Translations under genes and position numbers: made by a program | NCBI GenBank assembly: GCA_020746875.1 | Contig: JAGTJL010000010.1 | Coordinates: 1,116,001 to 1,180,000 of the forward strand | DNA length: 64,000 nt | From: Rhexocercosporidium sp. MPI-PUGE-AT-0058 | Taxonomy: Eukaryota > Ascomycota > Leotiomycetes > Helotiales | Reading direction: 5' to 3' | Part shown: positions 1 through 11,627 of the stretch, in pieces | Numbering within the stretch: the first letter of the stretch is position 1 | Layout: each line of letters begins with the position of its first letter | The notes under the pieces: generated by a model | Told to the model about the DNA's origin: nothing | The model's database searches: none | What the model saw: the letters and a program-made list of their open reading frames with translations, nothing else

Positions 1-1520
1 CTCGGTGTTTATAATGACAGAATGTAACTAAGACGTCTGTGATCTATCTCCCTAGAGAGCGTAGATTCAAATGCTCCAGAAGTAGAAGCCCCCATTTCCG
101 ATTGAAGCTTTCAAACCACCGATATTTCCCAGGTCGGCAACCATAGCCCACTATTTCCTCCTTCCATTCATGAATACGGTAGGTGGGAAACCGATTTAAT
201 GGAGTAGAATTTGACTCCTAAGGGTGTTAAGGGCCGCTTGGCAAAGTACCGAAAAGTATATAGCACATACAATTGACTTTCCAAGCGTCAAGGGTATCAA
301 GCGGCCCCGAATGCATTGTTGTGCGGCGAAGTAAGCAGGGAAAGAACCCCCCTTCCCCCACATGTTCTTGCTGTGGCGTTGTGGCTACATGACAAGCTTT
401 GCCAATCCACAAGAGTGGAAAAGCCACAGAACGATAGAGTAACCTCACTAGAAGAATCGTAACATAAGTCTACAATAAGCCTACTCTCTTGATTCCTTCT
501 CGGGCGCTACAGATCTCGAGAGCAGTCAGCAGCGATGCCTTCCATTCTGATCTAAATCCCCGGACCGCCGTATCAAATAATTCTCCCTCATCGTCATGGC
601 AGACCCATTCCAGACCGAAGATGCCGGACCGAATCATACGACAACAGAAACGATAAACCGCTATGCCTATAGCTCTTCTCGCATCCGACTCATATCCCGT
701 GCCGCATGGACATGAACACTTGCAAGTCTGACGACGAGGCGCATCCCAGCTGAGAGGATATCTCGCCAATGAGTCTGCTCAGTACCTCGTTACCAAGTCA
801 CTCCTGGGACTTGGGACTTTGAATCCCAAGCCCGTAGTTCGTCGAGAAAACAGGTACGACAAGTGCGTTCTTTTGTCATGCGGATTCAACCGGAAGTCTG
901 TTAGAGTCGAGGCTCCTTCCGCAATGAAATGCCTCGGCTAGACATGTTTCCCGAGGCGAACCCATCCCAAATTCTTTGGACGAAAGTCAACCTTGTACAG
1001 GTCCTGCCCTATCTTTCAACGTCCATCCAAGGTCACCAGCAGATGGCCAGAGACTGGGAAATTGGCAAACAATGCTTCCAGACGGCAGCACAATTATCTT
1101 AAAGCCGAAAAGCCCGTCCCTACCTTACGCTGCTCCTACCCGCCACTGTGTTTCGATCCGATTTATTGGTCAACCCAGCTGTCAAAAATGGAAGTGTCGA
1201 TCCTCTCCCGCATCATCTAAATGCTTACGTCGTTGGAAACCGCTCAAGCCAAGCCAACCTGGGCAAAGATCAATCACCGAATTTGAGTTTCACGGCAGGT
1301 GATTGGTGTGGATGTACTCGAGTGATGCGGCTCGAATGTCTTTCAAGTGGAAGTAATGGATGTATCTACCCGTCGGTCTTGGAGTGAAACGAGCAGCTGG
1401 GCCGCCTGGATGGTTAAGACGAGTCTCCTTGGACTGGTATACCAGTATTACGTAGGTTATCAGTTTTTTGTGCCACCAACTACGCTAGTATTTGAGAGCA
1501 GAACTCTTGTATGTAAAAGA

Positions 1521-1619
1521 CCATGTTCGCATTTATTCCGAGTGACATACAAAACCATGTTCGCATTTATCCCGAGTGACATACAAGAGCATGGCCGCAT
1601 TTATGTCATTCGGGATACC
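1521..1619. repeat. 34-bp tandem repeat, three copies
   Basis: Copies begin at 1521, 1555 and 1589. The first two differ at only a couple of positions. The third is degenerate: it keeps the core CGCATTTAT, but its second half diverges. The repeat sits in non-coding DNA. Confidence 0.85.
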
Positions 1620-1890
1620 TGTCTTACCCTATGTCTGGGGTTTGAAGGAGAAAGGAGTAATTATCACAGCATGGAGTAGTGCAATTCCAAATGAGTGGGT
1701 GCCAGGATGGGTGCAAGACTGTTGCTCCACCTGTTTGAGTATCGTGTATCTATCTCGCTGGACACCTGCCTAGAGGAGACAAATGCTACAACGTGAACCC
1801 CACTTGGTCTTTTGCTCGCCTACCAGGGTGGTTGATATCCGATCCGTCAGTACGTAGCAAGTTTTATAGATAAATGGCCACCCCCACAGT

Positions 1891-1944
1891 CTCTCCACAA
1901 TCTCTCCACAATCTCTCCGCAACCTCTCCGCAACCTCTCCGCAG
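1891..1944. repeat. 11-bp minisatellite, about five copies
   Basis: Five consecutive units of the form CTCTCC(A/G)CAA(T/C). The first two carry the A/T variant and the last three the G/C variant, suggesting stepwise duplication. It lies about 130 bp upstream of the aquaporin start codon and could be transcribed in its 5' UTR. Confidence 0.85.
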
Positions 1945-2074
1945 TCCTTTCCCCAGATTGGCAGATTCTCTTCCTTCACCTGTGTTTTCAGTAATCAAAT
2001 TTCACTCCAGACCCCTCCTGTGCCAAATAACTTTCCTGAACCTTCGTCGGTTCAATCAGTAGTCCACGACCGCG

Positions 2075-3492
2075 ATGTCTTCCGCTCATGTCGAAGATGC
2101 CCATAACGGGCATACAACTGGCTATGATGCTCATCGTTTGCACACTCACGACATGGAAATCGGAGTTACCGATGCAGTGCAAAGACATGTCCAGCGAAAT
2201 GTGGTGCCACCCAAGCCAGTATCCCAACGGAAGCTCGATTTCGAACATTCTAGGCCAAGATGGATGAGAGAAATGGCAGCTGAAGCTCTAGGCGTCTTCT
2301 TCTATGTATGTTTATGCTGTGGAGCCCTGTTGTTCTCTGTGTTTGTTTTCCGAGTTCCTCCTGCCGGAAAGCTTCTGTTCCATTCAACTACTTTACTCTA
2401 TATACGAGCTGATGTTCTTTCGTTTGCTCAGGTATACCCCGGAATCGCTTCCCAAGCTTCGTTCTTCTTGAATAAGACAGAGCCAGTATTCGGTTCTCTC
2501 TTCCAAATTGGCTGGGCGTATGCCATTGGAATTGCCTTTGCCATTATTGTCTGTGGTCCAACTTCAGGTGGACACTTCAATCCAGCAATCACTATCTCTT
2601 TCGCTTTGTGGCAAGGGTGTGTAAGATTTCACCTAATGTTTTCAGGACTTTACACTGACAAATTTTAGATTTCCATGGTCCAAAGTCCCTAGGTACATCA
2701 TTGCTCAAATCTTCGGTTCATTCCTTGCTGGGCTTGTTCTTGTAGGACAATATTGGCCAGAGATCTCATCACTGGCTGCCCAGCTTCGGGCTGAAGGTAT
2801 CAGTCCAAATTCACTTGGAGGACCTGGAAGTATCCTTTGCAGTTTTCCAGCGCCGACGCAAACAAACCACGGATACCTGTTTTTCATAGAGTTTTTTGTC
2901 GACAGCTTCATTGGGTGAGTACCAAATGATGTCCCAGGATAGAAAGCACGGAAAGCTCACAGAAAATAGACTCGTAATTTGGGCTGTCCTAGATCCAGCA
3001 AATCCTTTCATTTCTCCTACCTCTGCGCCCTTCGTGATCGGCCTCGCTTACGCTAATATGGTGTGGGGATTCGCTAATGTAACTATCTCGACGAACTTGG
3101 CCCGTGACCTTGGAACCCGCATAGTAGCAGCTATCTTCTGGGGAGGAGATGCATTTGGAGACTACTCGGCCATTGCAATTCTTGTCAACGTACCCGCCAC
3201 GTTGTTCGCAACCCTCATCTATGAGATTATCCTCAGAGACAGCTTCGCAATCATTGCGAAAGGACACGCCGTTCATGAAGTGAGTTCTAAGCAAGAGTCA
3301 TTTGCTAAAAGCCCGCAAATGTGCAGACGCATACTGACTTTTGCCTTCTATCAGGATGGAGAAGAAGGTCTTACTCGACATCTGACAAAGACGGGAACAT
3401 TGGAGCAGGGACCTGCAGGGAATATCGTTCGGGGTCAACAGACGAGCAGCGATGAGAGCTACAATCAAAAGCAAGACATCTCGCCGGTGTAG
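2075..3492 (+). CDS. Aquaporin / aquaglyceroporin (MIP family), NPA-NLA type
   Basis: Membrane channel for water or small solutes such as glycerol. Exons are 2075-2305, 2432-2616, 2669-2914, 2970-3279 and 3355-3492, giving 369 aa. The N-terminus is a hydrophilic, His-rich cytosolic tail of about 65 residues. Hydrophobic segments typical of a six-helix MIP protein follow. The first half-helix box reads GGHFNPAIT, the normal NPA. The second reads NLARDLG where the family usually has NPARDLG, so Pro is replaced by Leu. S. cerevisiae Fps1 also has NLA in its second box, which favours an atypical aquaglyceroporin, but specificity cannot be read from sequence alone. The C-terminal tail is hydrophilic. 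The second intron uses a GTGTGT donor. The adjacent alternative donor gives an in-frame stop. Confidence 0.93.
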
Positions 3493-4186
3493 AGTATCCA
3501 AGGACCAAGACATCAAAAGAAGGAACGGGTACAACAATAAGGAATACGGTGATGAGACATTAAGCGAGGGAAGTTGTGGCCACGGGCTCTACGGGGCGCA
3601 GTTGGGCAGCTTCAAAGCAGCGAAAATATTTCAGTACATTGCAGTCAGGAGAATGCTTTTTTCTAAATCAATATCTAGGACAAACAATTCCTTCCTTAGC
3701 TCGCTTGTCCTAGTAAACAACTTTCTCCCACCGTTTATGGCAAGGAATTGCATGGTATATGTACAAGCGTAGAAACAGAGACAGTCCAATTTTTGGGGGG
3801 GTATAAATCCAGATACACACAATGAATCCCCTTTCTCAGCAGACGATTGGACATTCGTAGGTTTAGGAAACTTGTGAATGGTAGAATTAGATGCCGAATT
3901 CTGGTTGACAAGTGGGCTTTGTCACGTGTTTCGGAAAATCTTCGGTTGTTTACTCGAATTTCCGCAGGCGACGACCAAGACATTTGGAGTTTTCACCCCA
4001 CCACCTCGTTAACTGAGGATTGTGTTACCTCGCAATAGATGAAGGCTAGCATCGTCACCTGTTTTCTATAGACGCGACTCCGGAGTTTGGTTGCGTGTTT
4101 GTCCTGCGACACATCCATTCCTTTCGCATTCTTACGCAGCACCGTTCTGAGGCTTTTTTCACTCTTCTTCCTTGCCTGATACCACT
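3493..4186. other. Intergenic region, aquaporin to PRMT5
   Basis: Contains the aquaporin 3' end and the PRMT5 promoter. Reading frames are short and have no recognisable similarity. A run of eight G occurs near 3796. I see nothing else. Confidence 0.6.
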
Positions 4187-6898
4187 ATGACCTCTTCACA
4201 GCCTCTCTCTGGCGCAGATGCCGAACCCTCTTCTCCCGTGGACGATTATACACCTACGTTCTACGTGGGCCATCATGAGTCCAAACGACCTCTGCCTGTT
4301 ACAGACTTTGTTCTGCGACAGGCTCAAGATGTGGGAGTAAGTGCCCCGCGGTGGACGAAAGACTAGATGCTAATGCGCCTTAGTATGACATGCTCACCAG
4401 TCCCATTACAAGTCCCCATTTCCACTCCAGAGTTCTTACTCTGATCTCCACCTATCTCTCCGAGTTGTCAGAAAACGAATCATCCGGCGATGCGGCAAAT
4501 CACAGCATCCCACCTGCGCCGATCATACCTCCTCTCAACCCAGTTGACACTCCCCTAACACCTGGAGATACTGTCTCCCAGATCATTGCATATTCAAGCC
4601 CATGGATAGACTTATGCTCCCCGGATCCTCTCATTGCCAATATCTCCCGCCAGGTTCTCAACATCGAAATCGCATACGCTTCATTCTGCGGAGTTGGGAA
4701 TATTGTCATACCAGGACCCAGAGCCTACAGCAGCGGATCAACAGATAATGATGGTCTTATACAATATGCTCGAGCAATTCAAGAGGCCCTAAACATTGGC
4801 AGCTACTTGCAGATGGCTCTTCACATTCCAATGTATGGAAATGAAGAGGCCAAAGAAATGATTGGTGACCTACGTCCTTTCGCCAGAGATCTAGGATCAC
4901 AAACAGCACAAGGAAAGGGAAGCAAGGAGATTGATTTGTACGAGACCTGGGATGCTTGGAATTTGATTCGGAGTGTATGTAAATACAGTGCAAGACTCTC
5001 AGTAGGTAAGAAACCAATACAGCCATCCAATTTCCCAAACTCTATCTATTTGTGAGTCAAGATATGCTGTGTGTGCGAGAGCTGAGACCCTTCGGAGCAA
5101 CCACTACATCTCTGAAGGTACTGTTCCCGCTCTACTTGCGCACATTTACTCGAATAAAAGCTAACCCTTCCTTGTCTAGCACTTGCACTTCCCCGTCAGC
5201 TTCCAATCGAATCATTGCAATCTCGTTGGTTTGCCGAGCCATTGAGATTACTATCTTTCACCCCATCAACTTTCCTCAAGAATAAGGGTGGTCATCCTGT
5301 TCTCAGCAAGGGTCACCAAAGCCTGATATCCCGCTACATGCGCCTGAAGCAGCCGCCTTGGCTTTTGCTTTGCGACGTCGGACCAATTCCTGGTCTGGAT
5401 GATCCAACTCAGCTCACCCCTACTGCGGATGGTTTTCCATCTCCAAGTGTTGTTGTGGATGCATCGAGATCAGTATCGCCAACACCTGCTGAAGCTGCTG
5501 AGCTTCCACAAAAACCGAAGCCCAAGAGCAAGGACTTTGCGGCTCACTTAGTCTATATTCGGTACTTGCAGCGAAACCAGCCAACTAGGACACCTCTCGA
5601 GAAGTTTGGCTCGGGTTACCAGGATTACCTCCAAGCTCCACTTCAACCCCTGACGGACAATCTGGAGTCGGTGACCTATGAAGTGTTTGAGAAGGACCCT
5701 GTCAAGTATGACTGGTATGAGCGTGCTATAGTCCAAGCTCTCTCTGACTGGTCTGATCAACACAAGCCTACTTCAAGTCCAACAGGTGCCGTAGTCATAG
5801 CAGTTGCTGGATCCGGACGAGGTCCTTTGGTAACTCGTGCTCTGAAAGCAAGCGAGATCACAGGAGTTCCAGTTGAAGTGTGGGCTGTTGAGAAGAACCC
5901 AAATGCTTACGTTCTGCTCCAACGACACAACGAAGAGGACTGGAATCGCGCGGTCAATGTTGTCAAGAGTGATATGCGAGCTTGGAAAGGTCCACTTCGT
6001 AACACAACTGGGCCCATTGGACAAGTCATCACTACGAGTAGTAGTGCTCCTGCTTCGCCTTATGGCAAAGTCGATATCATTGTGTCTGAGCTTCTTGGAT
6101 CTTTCGCCGACAATGAACTTTCGCCCGAGTGCTTAGATGGTGTTCAGCATGTTCTCGCGCCACAACATGGTATCTCAATTCCCAGCTCGTATACTGCGCA
6201 CTTGACGCCCATTCTTGCACCAAGGCTATTCGCAGATATCTCTCATCGGGCTATTACAGATGACACGGCCACGGAAACGCCTTACGTTGTAATGCTGCAC
6301 GCTATCGACTACCTCGCAACCACTGTTCCGGATCACCCACGTATTCAGCAAGCATGGGAGTTTGTCCACCCTCTTCCAAGCTCCACGCTTGCCATTGCAG
6401 AAGCTCGGAGAGGAGGTGGTGTCAGTGGAGGCGGAGGCGGTAGCATGTCAGGTGGGGACGGCGCCAATGAGCACAACACACGTTCCGCTAAACTCAAGTT
6501 TGTGTGCAAGGACAGAGGCGTAGTCAATGGCTTGGCTGGATACTTCGAGGCTGTTCTCTACGATGGCGGCGAAACTGGTATCGTTGAGTTGAGCACTAGA
6601 CCAGACACCATTGATGCCAAGAGCAAAGATATGATTTCCTGGTTCCCTATATTCTTTCCTTTGAAGGTTCGTACTGTTTCAGCCCTAATTCTAGGAAGCC
6701 AGCTAACTGATGTCTCAGAACGCCCTCTACTTCCCAGACGACTCGGAACTAGAAGTCAGTATTTGGAGACAGACCGACGACAGAAAAGTCTGGTACGAAT
6801 GGCTCGTAGAGGCCTTTGTGATGGTCGGACCAGGCAAGAGAATGAGGCTAGGAATGAGCGAGATGGGAAGCAGCCGAAAAGTAGGATGTCTCATGTGA
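4187..6898 (+). CDS. Protein arginine N-methyltransferase 5 (PRMT5/Skb1/Hsl7)
   Basis: Type II arginine methyltransferase that symmetrically dimethylates arginines using S-adenosylmethionine. Exons are 4187-4336, 4384-5005, 5180-6666 and 6719-6898, giving 812 aa. The order is an N-terminal TIM-barrel-like half, a Rossmann SAM fold and a C-terminal beta barrel. Visible motifs are YEVFEKDP (its Phe is the residue that favours symmetric dimethylation in PRMT5), the SAM loop GSGRGPLV, AVEKNPNA, and the double-Glu catalytic loop SELLGSFADNELSPE. The C-terminus KVWYEWLVEA matches the family. A Gly/Ser-rich insertion near 6410-6470 lies in the beta-barrel region and is probably a disordered surface loop. 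The start is the first ATG; an upstream TTG frame was ignored. The 174-bp second intron is needed to join RLSV to ALALPRQLP as in homologues. Confidence 0.96.
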
Positions 6899-7181
6899 AC
6901 TTCAGTTTCTCACACATCTACTCGAGGGATACTTGGTAATACAGCCTCTGATTGTTACTACCCAAGGCCATGATTCCGTAGCTCCTCTGATACCGTAATC
7001 CATTGCATTTATGCCCTGGCAAGTCAAAACTTGCATCTAGAACGCCTAGCCCATTGATAAACAAGTGAACTTTTAGGTCGTGAATCTGCTTCCCCTTCCC
7101 ATACCATCCAGAACGTTTGCAATATCGCGGCCATTTCCACAAAGAAGTGCTTCATCAACCTTAGACCCCAGTCTATCGGCC

Positions 7182-7681
7182 TCATCCTTCCATCTTCGTG
7201 TCTCCGTTGTTTTGGTTTGCGCCTTGGATCCACAAAACATTGTTGCACCTATTTACACCATCAGCCCTGCTCTTCCCAAACACTCTTGTCCAGCGTATCA
7301 GTCAGCGCCTCCCATCCGCGTAGACCTACCGTATCAGAACCTGTCCCAGAATACTCGTCATCTCCTGATCAATCCACTCCTCCGCACCTGACAATTGGAT
7401 GTTCATGTAACTGTCGATGCTAACGAGACGGCCCTTGTACTCTGTTTGACCCCACTTCAGACGAATAACAACTTCCTCGTTGACACTAAGCACATTCCAA
7501 AGTCAGCATGACTTCGGGATCCAGTATTCGGCGGGGTAGCGGTCGAGGAGACAGGTTAGAGGAGCTTGTAGACGCACAGGTTTTGCAGCATAGGGCGCGG
7601 GTTGATGGGGACGAACTAAAAGACGGCTGTTAGTTATTTGGGGCCTTCGAATAAAACGGAGGGATGTGGGCTTACACTCAT
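7182..7681 (-). CDS. Small nuclear ribonucleoprotein SmF
   Basis: Core Sm-ring subunit of spliceosomal snRNPs (U1, U2, U4, U5). Exons in transcription order are 7681-7676, 7615-7578, 7485-7330 and 7248-7182, giving 88 aa, the usual SmF length. The protein begins MS, then [13 protein letters not shown]. The Sm1 motif follows ([20 protein letters not shown]), then the Sm2 motif [15 protein letters not shown]. The first coding exon has only six bases (ATGAGT), and no exon exceeds 156 bp, so the gene is invisible to simple ORF scanning. Introns are 60-92 bp with GT-AG ends. The gene converges on PRMT5, with 283 bp between the stop codons. The reconstruction matches SmF across its full length. Confidence 0.95.
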
Positions 7682-8103
7682 TTCGGCGGCTGTGGAAGCG
7701 TTGTTTGTGAGGGCGCGTGGAGTTAGTGGTCGCGATTCTGGAGCTTGAAATATTGAGGCTGCGACATGGATTTACGTAGTTGCCGCTTTTATGCATGTAG
7801 GAATCTGGCCAGCTTAGCGAGCTGCAAGGCTGAGCTGTCGCTGTCTCTCTGCCTCAACTATTGAATTTCACTTCATCAACAAGGATTCAAAAACCTTGAC
7901 ATTCTTCGTGTTTTTGATAGTAAGGACAGAAGATTCATAAAATTTCAGTTTCAGATTCAGAAAAACAAAAACGCAAGAGTCTTTCGGGAATTCATATTGT
8001 TGTAAAAGCTGATTAGCATCACGTGTCTTACAGCCATCTACTCTGCTCAACAAGTAAGGATTTGGCTAAGAATACCATTGCACTCATAATTATTCGCTAC
8101 ATC
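7682..8103. other. Intergenic region between SmF and the UPF0587 gene
   Basis: Both flanking genes are on the minus strand. The stretch should hold the SmF promoter (near 7682-7900) and the 3' UTR of the UPF0587 gene. It is AT-rich around 7860-8000. I see no coding potential. Confidence 0.6.
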
Positions 8104-8805
8104 TCAATTTCTCCTGATCTCCCATTTCAAGTCCTTGATGCTGACTTCATCCCCAGCTTTCTCATCATAATCGAACCACTCTCCCTCGGTGAGATCAACA
8201 CCCGTGAATTTGCTGCCTGATTCGATACCAGTAGCAAGCCAGTCTCCCTAATCTTTCGTGAATAGAAGACCCTCGATAATGAATCCAGGATCATACCTCA
8301 GGTTTGAACTCCACGAATTCAAGTCCTCTGCAGTCAAATTCGATGACCTTCTGGCGAGTAGGAGGTGATGCTTGCTTGTAGGAGATGGGAGGCTCCTTGA
8401 TAGTTGCAGATGATTCTCTCTGAGGTTATGTTAGACTTCGGAAACACGCACTGTATTGAAAGAAATTCTTCACCTTGCATGACTTGCACTTCCACACAAA
8501 GTTGGCTTCTCCTCGACTACCGCTCATGTCATTTACCTCCTACGTAATCCACACGATTAGCTTCAAATCATATGATACGAGCAGCACCTCAATATACTTA
8601 CAAAGCGGCTAACATTGACATAGTTTGGGTGAACTTCTCTGCAAGATGTGCACTGGACCTTAAAAGTGTACCAGAAAGGGTTGTCTGCGGTGTCATCCGG
8701 TCTCAAGTCAGTCACGCTATATTTTCTTAGTATATGCTCGCACTTCTAGCAAGAATCTAGAGAGTCTTACCCTGTCAGGTCTGCAGTGAGAGTAAGGATC
8801 ATCAT
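8104..8805 (-). CDS. UPF0587 / DUF866 CXXC zinc-binding protein (C1orf123/CZIB-like)
   Basis: Small eukaryotic zinc-binding protein of the DUF866 family; the molecular role is poorly defined. Exons in transcription order are 8805-8771, 8716-8602, 8539-8474, 8419-8297 and 8247-8104, giving 160 aa, typical for the family. Recognisable segments are TADLTGVTDLRPDD, the first zinc pair CTSC in FKVQCTSCREVHP, GSRGEANFVWKCKSCK with the second pair CKSC, FDCRGLEFVEF, and the C-terminal EGEWFDYDEKAGDEVSI. All four cysteines are present. Two adjacent ATGs (8805 and 8802) make the exact start ambiguous by one residue. The gene is divergent from the PPR gene, with 272 bp between start codons. Confidence 0.93.
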
Positions 8806-9077
8806 CTTTTGCGGTATGATTTGCCTTGTTATCGAGGTCGAAGGATGGCCGAGTTGAGATTTTGGCGGGGTTGATATGGAGGGGAGCCAGCCTAGCGGTA
8901 AAAAGCGGCACCCCAGATCCACTTCATCAAGTCGCCAAATGATGGTCCGATGTTGAACCTCAATTCAATTCCAACTTCACTCCTGTCACGACTATCCCAA
9001 CCCAGGACTCCGAACGGGCTCCACGGTAGCTCAATTACATTCTCCTAAGATTACGGCAGCTTCAGCATGGTGCGATA

Positions 9078-11297
9078 ATGCAGGTTCTCTGGTCTCGCGC
9101 TGCGCAGGCCAAGTCGTCATGTAGTTGTCGCTCGTGTCTACACACGGCAACGAACTTAGCACGACGGACAACCGCCGCAGTTGGGAAACGTCGAGTCAAG
9201 GTTAGCGATGTGGTCACAGCATGTTATTCGACTATATTGGCGACGGCAGCAGTGGTGGATATGAGGAGGAAGGAGGAAAGGAGGAAAGAATGGGACCGTG
9301 TGATTGCAGAAGCCAAAGCCGGCCCGCCTACACTTGATACAAGTTCTGGACGGTCCGATAATATAGACGCCGGGATGTCCGATAGAAGCACTGTTTTCGT
9401 TTCAAGTCGGAAAACGAGTGCCTCGAACTTTAGACCTATTGCACTTTCCAGCACAACGGCCGGACCAGAATCAGCCTTGGAGATCAAGCTTAGGAAGATC
9501 GGAAGTCGGCTGGAAGATGAATTTTCCTTTGTTGAAGAGGTGCCAGACCTGGAGCTACCTTCGCGGGAGCCAGTAAATCCTTTACATCTCGAAAGGATGC
9601 AGGAAACGATTGCTCGTTTAGCTTACAGATTTCTAACGGCATCCAAGATCTTCTCAGCAGATGGCTTTCGGGGCAGTGACGATATGCAGCTACAGACGCT
9701 GCAGATGAAGCAACGGCTGCAAGCTTTGATGGAGGGCTTCAGCAATCTGCCTTCCTATGAATGGAACAGCATTAGGGAGGTTTACGATCAACGGGATACA
9801 CTGAATCAGTCATTGCATACTCTGTGCAGAAACACGGTAGCAAACGATCGGGCCAGTATCAATCTCATGCTGGCAAAAGTGTCCTACAATTTGCTAGTTT
9901 CTACTAGTCCACCCAGCATGGTGACCTACAACGTCTTACTCGCTGAGTTTATTCGACTGGGAAAACCAGGTCTTGCTCAGATCGTCGTGGACTCCTTCAT
10001 GCACGATAGCAAGCTCAAACCGAATCAGACCACAGTCAAGCTCATCCTTGATCATTACCGTGCCAAAGGAGACGCCAATGGATTTCGATCAATACTCCTG
10101 CGGATGCGAGCCACTCGAAGGACAGATCCAGAATCGCCTTTTGACCGTCCTGACATGCGGGTTAGGAAGCGAGAACTCAAGGATTTATACAAACCCACCA
10201 TTCAGGAATGGGCCATGGGCACCAAGACGATCCACCGAAATAGCGCCTTGTACGAGAAGACCCCTCGAGATGCTGCGATATTTGATTCCCTTATCAAAGG
10301 TTGCTTGCAATTCCAGGGCCTAACCGCAGCAACTCGCCAGATCCGCTGCGCTTTTCGTGAAGGCCGTCGAGTCCATCAGGATACCCTCTGTTCCGTGATT
10401 CGGGCTTGCCTAGACCAGGCAAATTTCAGCATCGGTTTGAAGATAATTCGAAACATTATCTCTCTATGGGAAGATGGAGTTGAACATTTGGTGTTTGTCT
10501 ATTCTCAGAATCTTCGCCAGCTCATACATCAACTCTTGGTGATGTGTGGCTTCGACACAAAGCTCAATTCCACAAAAGACTTGCCTATCAAAGCATCGTG
10601 GGATGCCTTGCAAGACTTGCTACATTACATGCACATCGAGTCAATCAAGGACGCTCTGGATCGCTGCGCTGATTTTTCATCGTCATTGAGCCAATCTCTT
10701 GGCTTGGCTGGCTCCCACGAAGTGGGTCTGGATTCACAAGAACCACTGGAAATACAACCAAGCCTGGATGCCGACCTTGCCATGCACATAGTGGAAGGTT
10801 ATACGATTGAGCAACAGCTTCGCATAAATCACCAAAGGGGACTAGAAGCAGCTAGTCGTTGGACTCGACTGGAAGCACTAGAAATACTCATGGACATGCG
10901 AAGGACGAAAGTGCTCGATGTTGAAACGGAGTTGACATCTTTGCTGTACGCTCGGCTCTCGCACGATCAGAAAGCAGCATACGATAGAGCCGTCTCACAG
11001 ATGGACAATCAGTCTCCGAAAACAGCATATCTAAAGAAACGCCGCATACTCCTGCAAATTTTGAAGCCAGAACAGGAGGTGTCGCAGCAATTGGTGGATG
11101 ATGTTCAGCGATCTCCATTGCCCAAAGTAAGAGAGCACTCTCTTGCCCTCAAAGAGGTCTCGCCGAGATCCACGAACAGGGTAACCATTCGCCATGCCAA
11201 GTCGTTGCCCATCAGGCCTCTTCGGTCGCCATACCCAATCTCCATGCCCCTAGTCGCCATGAGTGAGAAGACTGAACTAGAGGCAACTGCTTCGTAA
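9078..11297 (+). CDS. Mitochondrial pentatricopeptide-repeat (PPR) protein
   Basis: Intronless, 739 aa. The N-terminus is rich in Arg, Ser, Ala and Cys with few acidic residues (about residues 1-60), fitting a mitochondrial presequence. Residues near 270-345 show PPR-like helical pairs, for example VTYNVLLAEFIRLGKPGLAQ and a second unit starting at LKPNQTTVKLILDHY. Further degenerate repeats occur near 390-480. PPR proteins bind organellar RNA; in fungi they support stability or translation of mitochondrial transcripts. The specific target cannot be told. The ATG at 9078 is preferred because the presequence begins there. The C-terminal 60 residues are Ser/Pro/Arg-rich and probably disordered. 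Confidence 0.85.
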   Translation: MQVLWSRAAQAKSSCSCRSCLHTATNLARRTTAAVGKRRVKVSDVVTACYSTILATAAVVDMRRKEERRKEWDRVIAEAKAGPPTLDTSSGRSDNIDAGMSDRSTVFVSSRKTSASNFRPIALSSTTAGPESALEIKLRKIGSRLEDEFSFVEEVPDLELPSREPVNPLHLERMQETIARLAYRFLTASKIFSADGFRGSDDMQLQTLQMKQRLQALMEGFSNLPSYEWNSIREVYDQRDTLNQSLHTLCRNTVANDRASINLMLAKVSYNLLVSTSPPSMVTYNVLLAEFIRLGKPGLAQIVVDSFMHDSKLKPNQTTVKLILDHYRAKGDANGFRSILLRMRATRRTDPESPFDRPDMRVRKRELKDLYKPTIQEWAMGTKTIHRNSALYEKTPRDAAIFDSLIKGCLQFQGLTAATRQIRCAFREGRRVHQDTLCSVIRACLDQANFSIGLKIIRNIISLWEDGVEHLVFVYSQNLRQLIHQLLVMCGFDTKLNSTKDLPIKASWDALQDLLHYMHIESIKDALDRCADFSSSLSQSLGLAGSHEVGLDSQEPLEIQPSLDADLAMHIVEGYTIEQQLRINHQRGLEAASRWTRLEALEILMDMRRTKVLDVETELTSLLYARLSHDQKAAYDRAVSQMDNQSPKTAYLKKRRILLQILKPEQEVSQQLVDDVQRSPLPKVREHSLALKEVSPRSTNRVTIRHAKSLPIRPLRSPYPISMPLVAMSEKTELEATAS

Positions 11298-11627
11298 CAA
11301 AATGAGGGACATCATGGAGCGGGACTGTGTATATCAAGACAGCTTGTATATAGACGATGCATACGGCAGAACGGCGTTTTGAATTTTCCGGGCTTGGAGT
11401 CAAATGGGAGCATTTCACGAGATGAACCCTTGTGGGCTGGGCGGTAGAGGGAAGAGAGGTACATAGAACACATATCAGTAGAGAAATGAGCAAAGACACT
11501 TTATAAGAAGTATACAAAGTTCTGCTCGTGTACTCGGATCTATCATTACTGCACATGACAAAAGTCAATACGTATGAAAGGGAAAGAGGAGCGTGCATTT
11601 CCTTCATTTCTTGTAGATATTCCCGCC
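11298..11627. other. Convergent 3' region between the PPR gene and QNG1
   Basis: Both flanking genes end here, so the stretch should hold both 3' UTRs and polyadenylation sites. Overlapping reading frames on the minus strand are antisense shadows. Nothing else seen. Confidence 0.6.

Larger units (their letters stand above)
1..2074. other. Non-coding region upstream of the aquaporin gene
   Basis: No recognisable gene. The longest reading frame, on the minus strand at 470-769, has no ATG at its start. It could be a decayed exon, since its translation is cysteine-rich near the beginning and not low-complexity, but I do not recognise it. Two tandem repeats are listed separately. A perfect 12-bp palindrome (CTGGTATACCAG) lies near 1434-1445. 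The last few hundred bases are presumably the aquaporin promoter and 5' UTR. Confidence 0.5.

Noticed and set aside
5040..5120. Possible extra small exon in PRMT5 between 5006 and 5179
   Set aside because: Homologues join RLSV directly to the A-L-x-L-P segment, so a single 174-bp intron explains the region.
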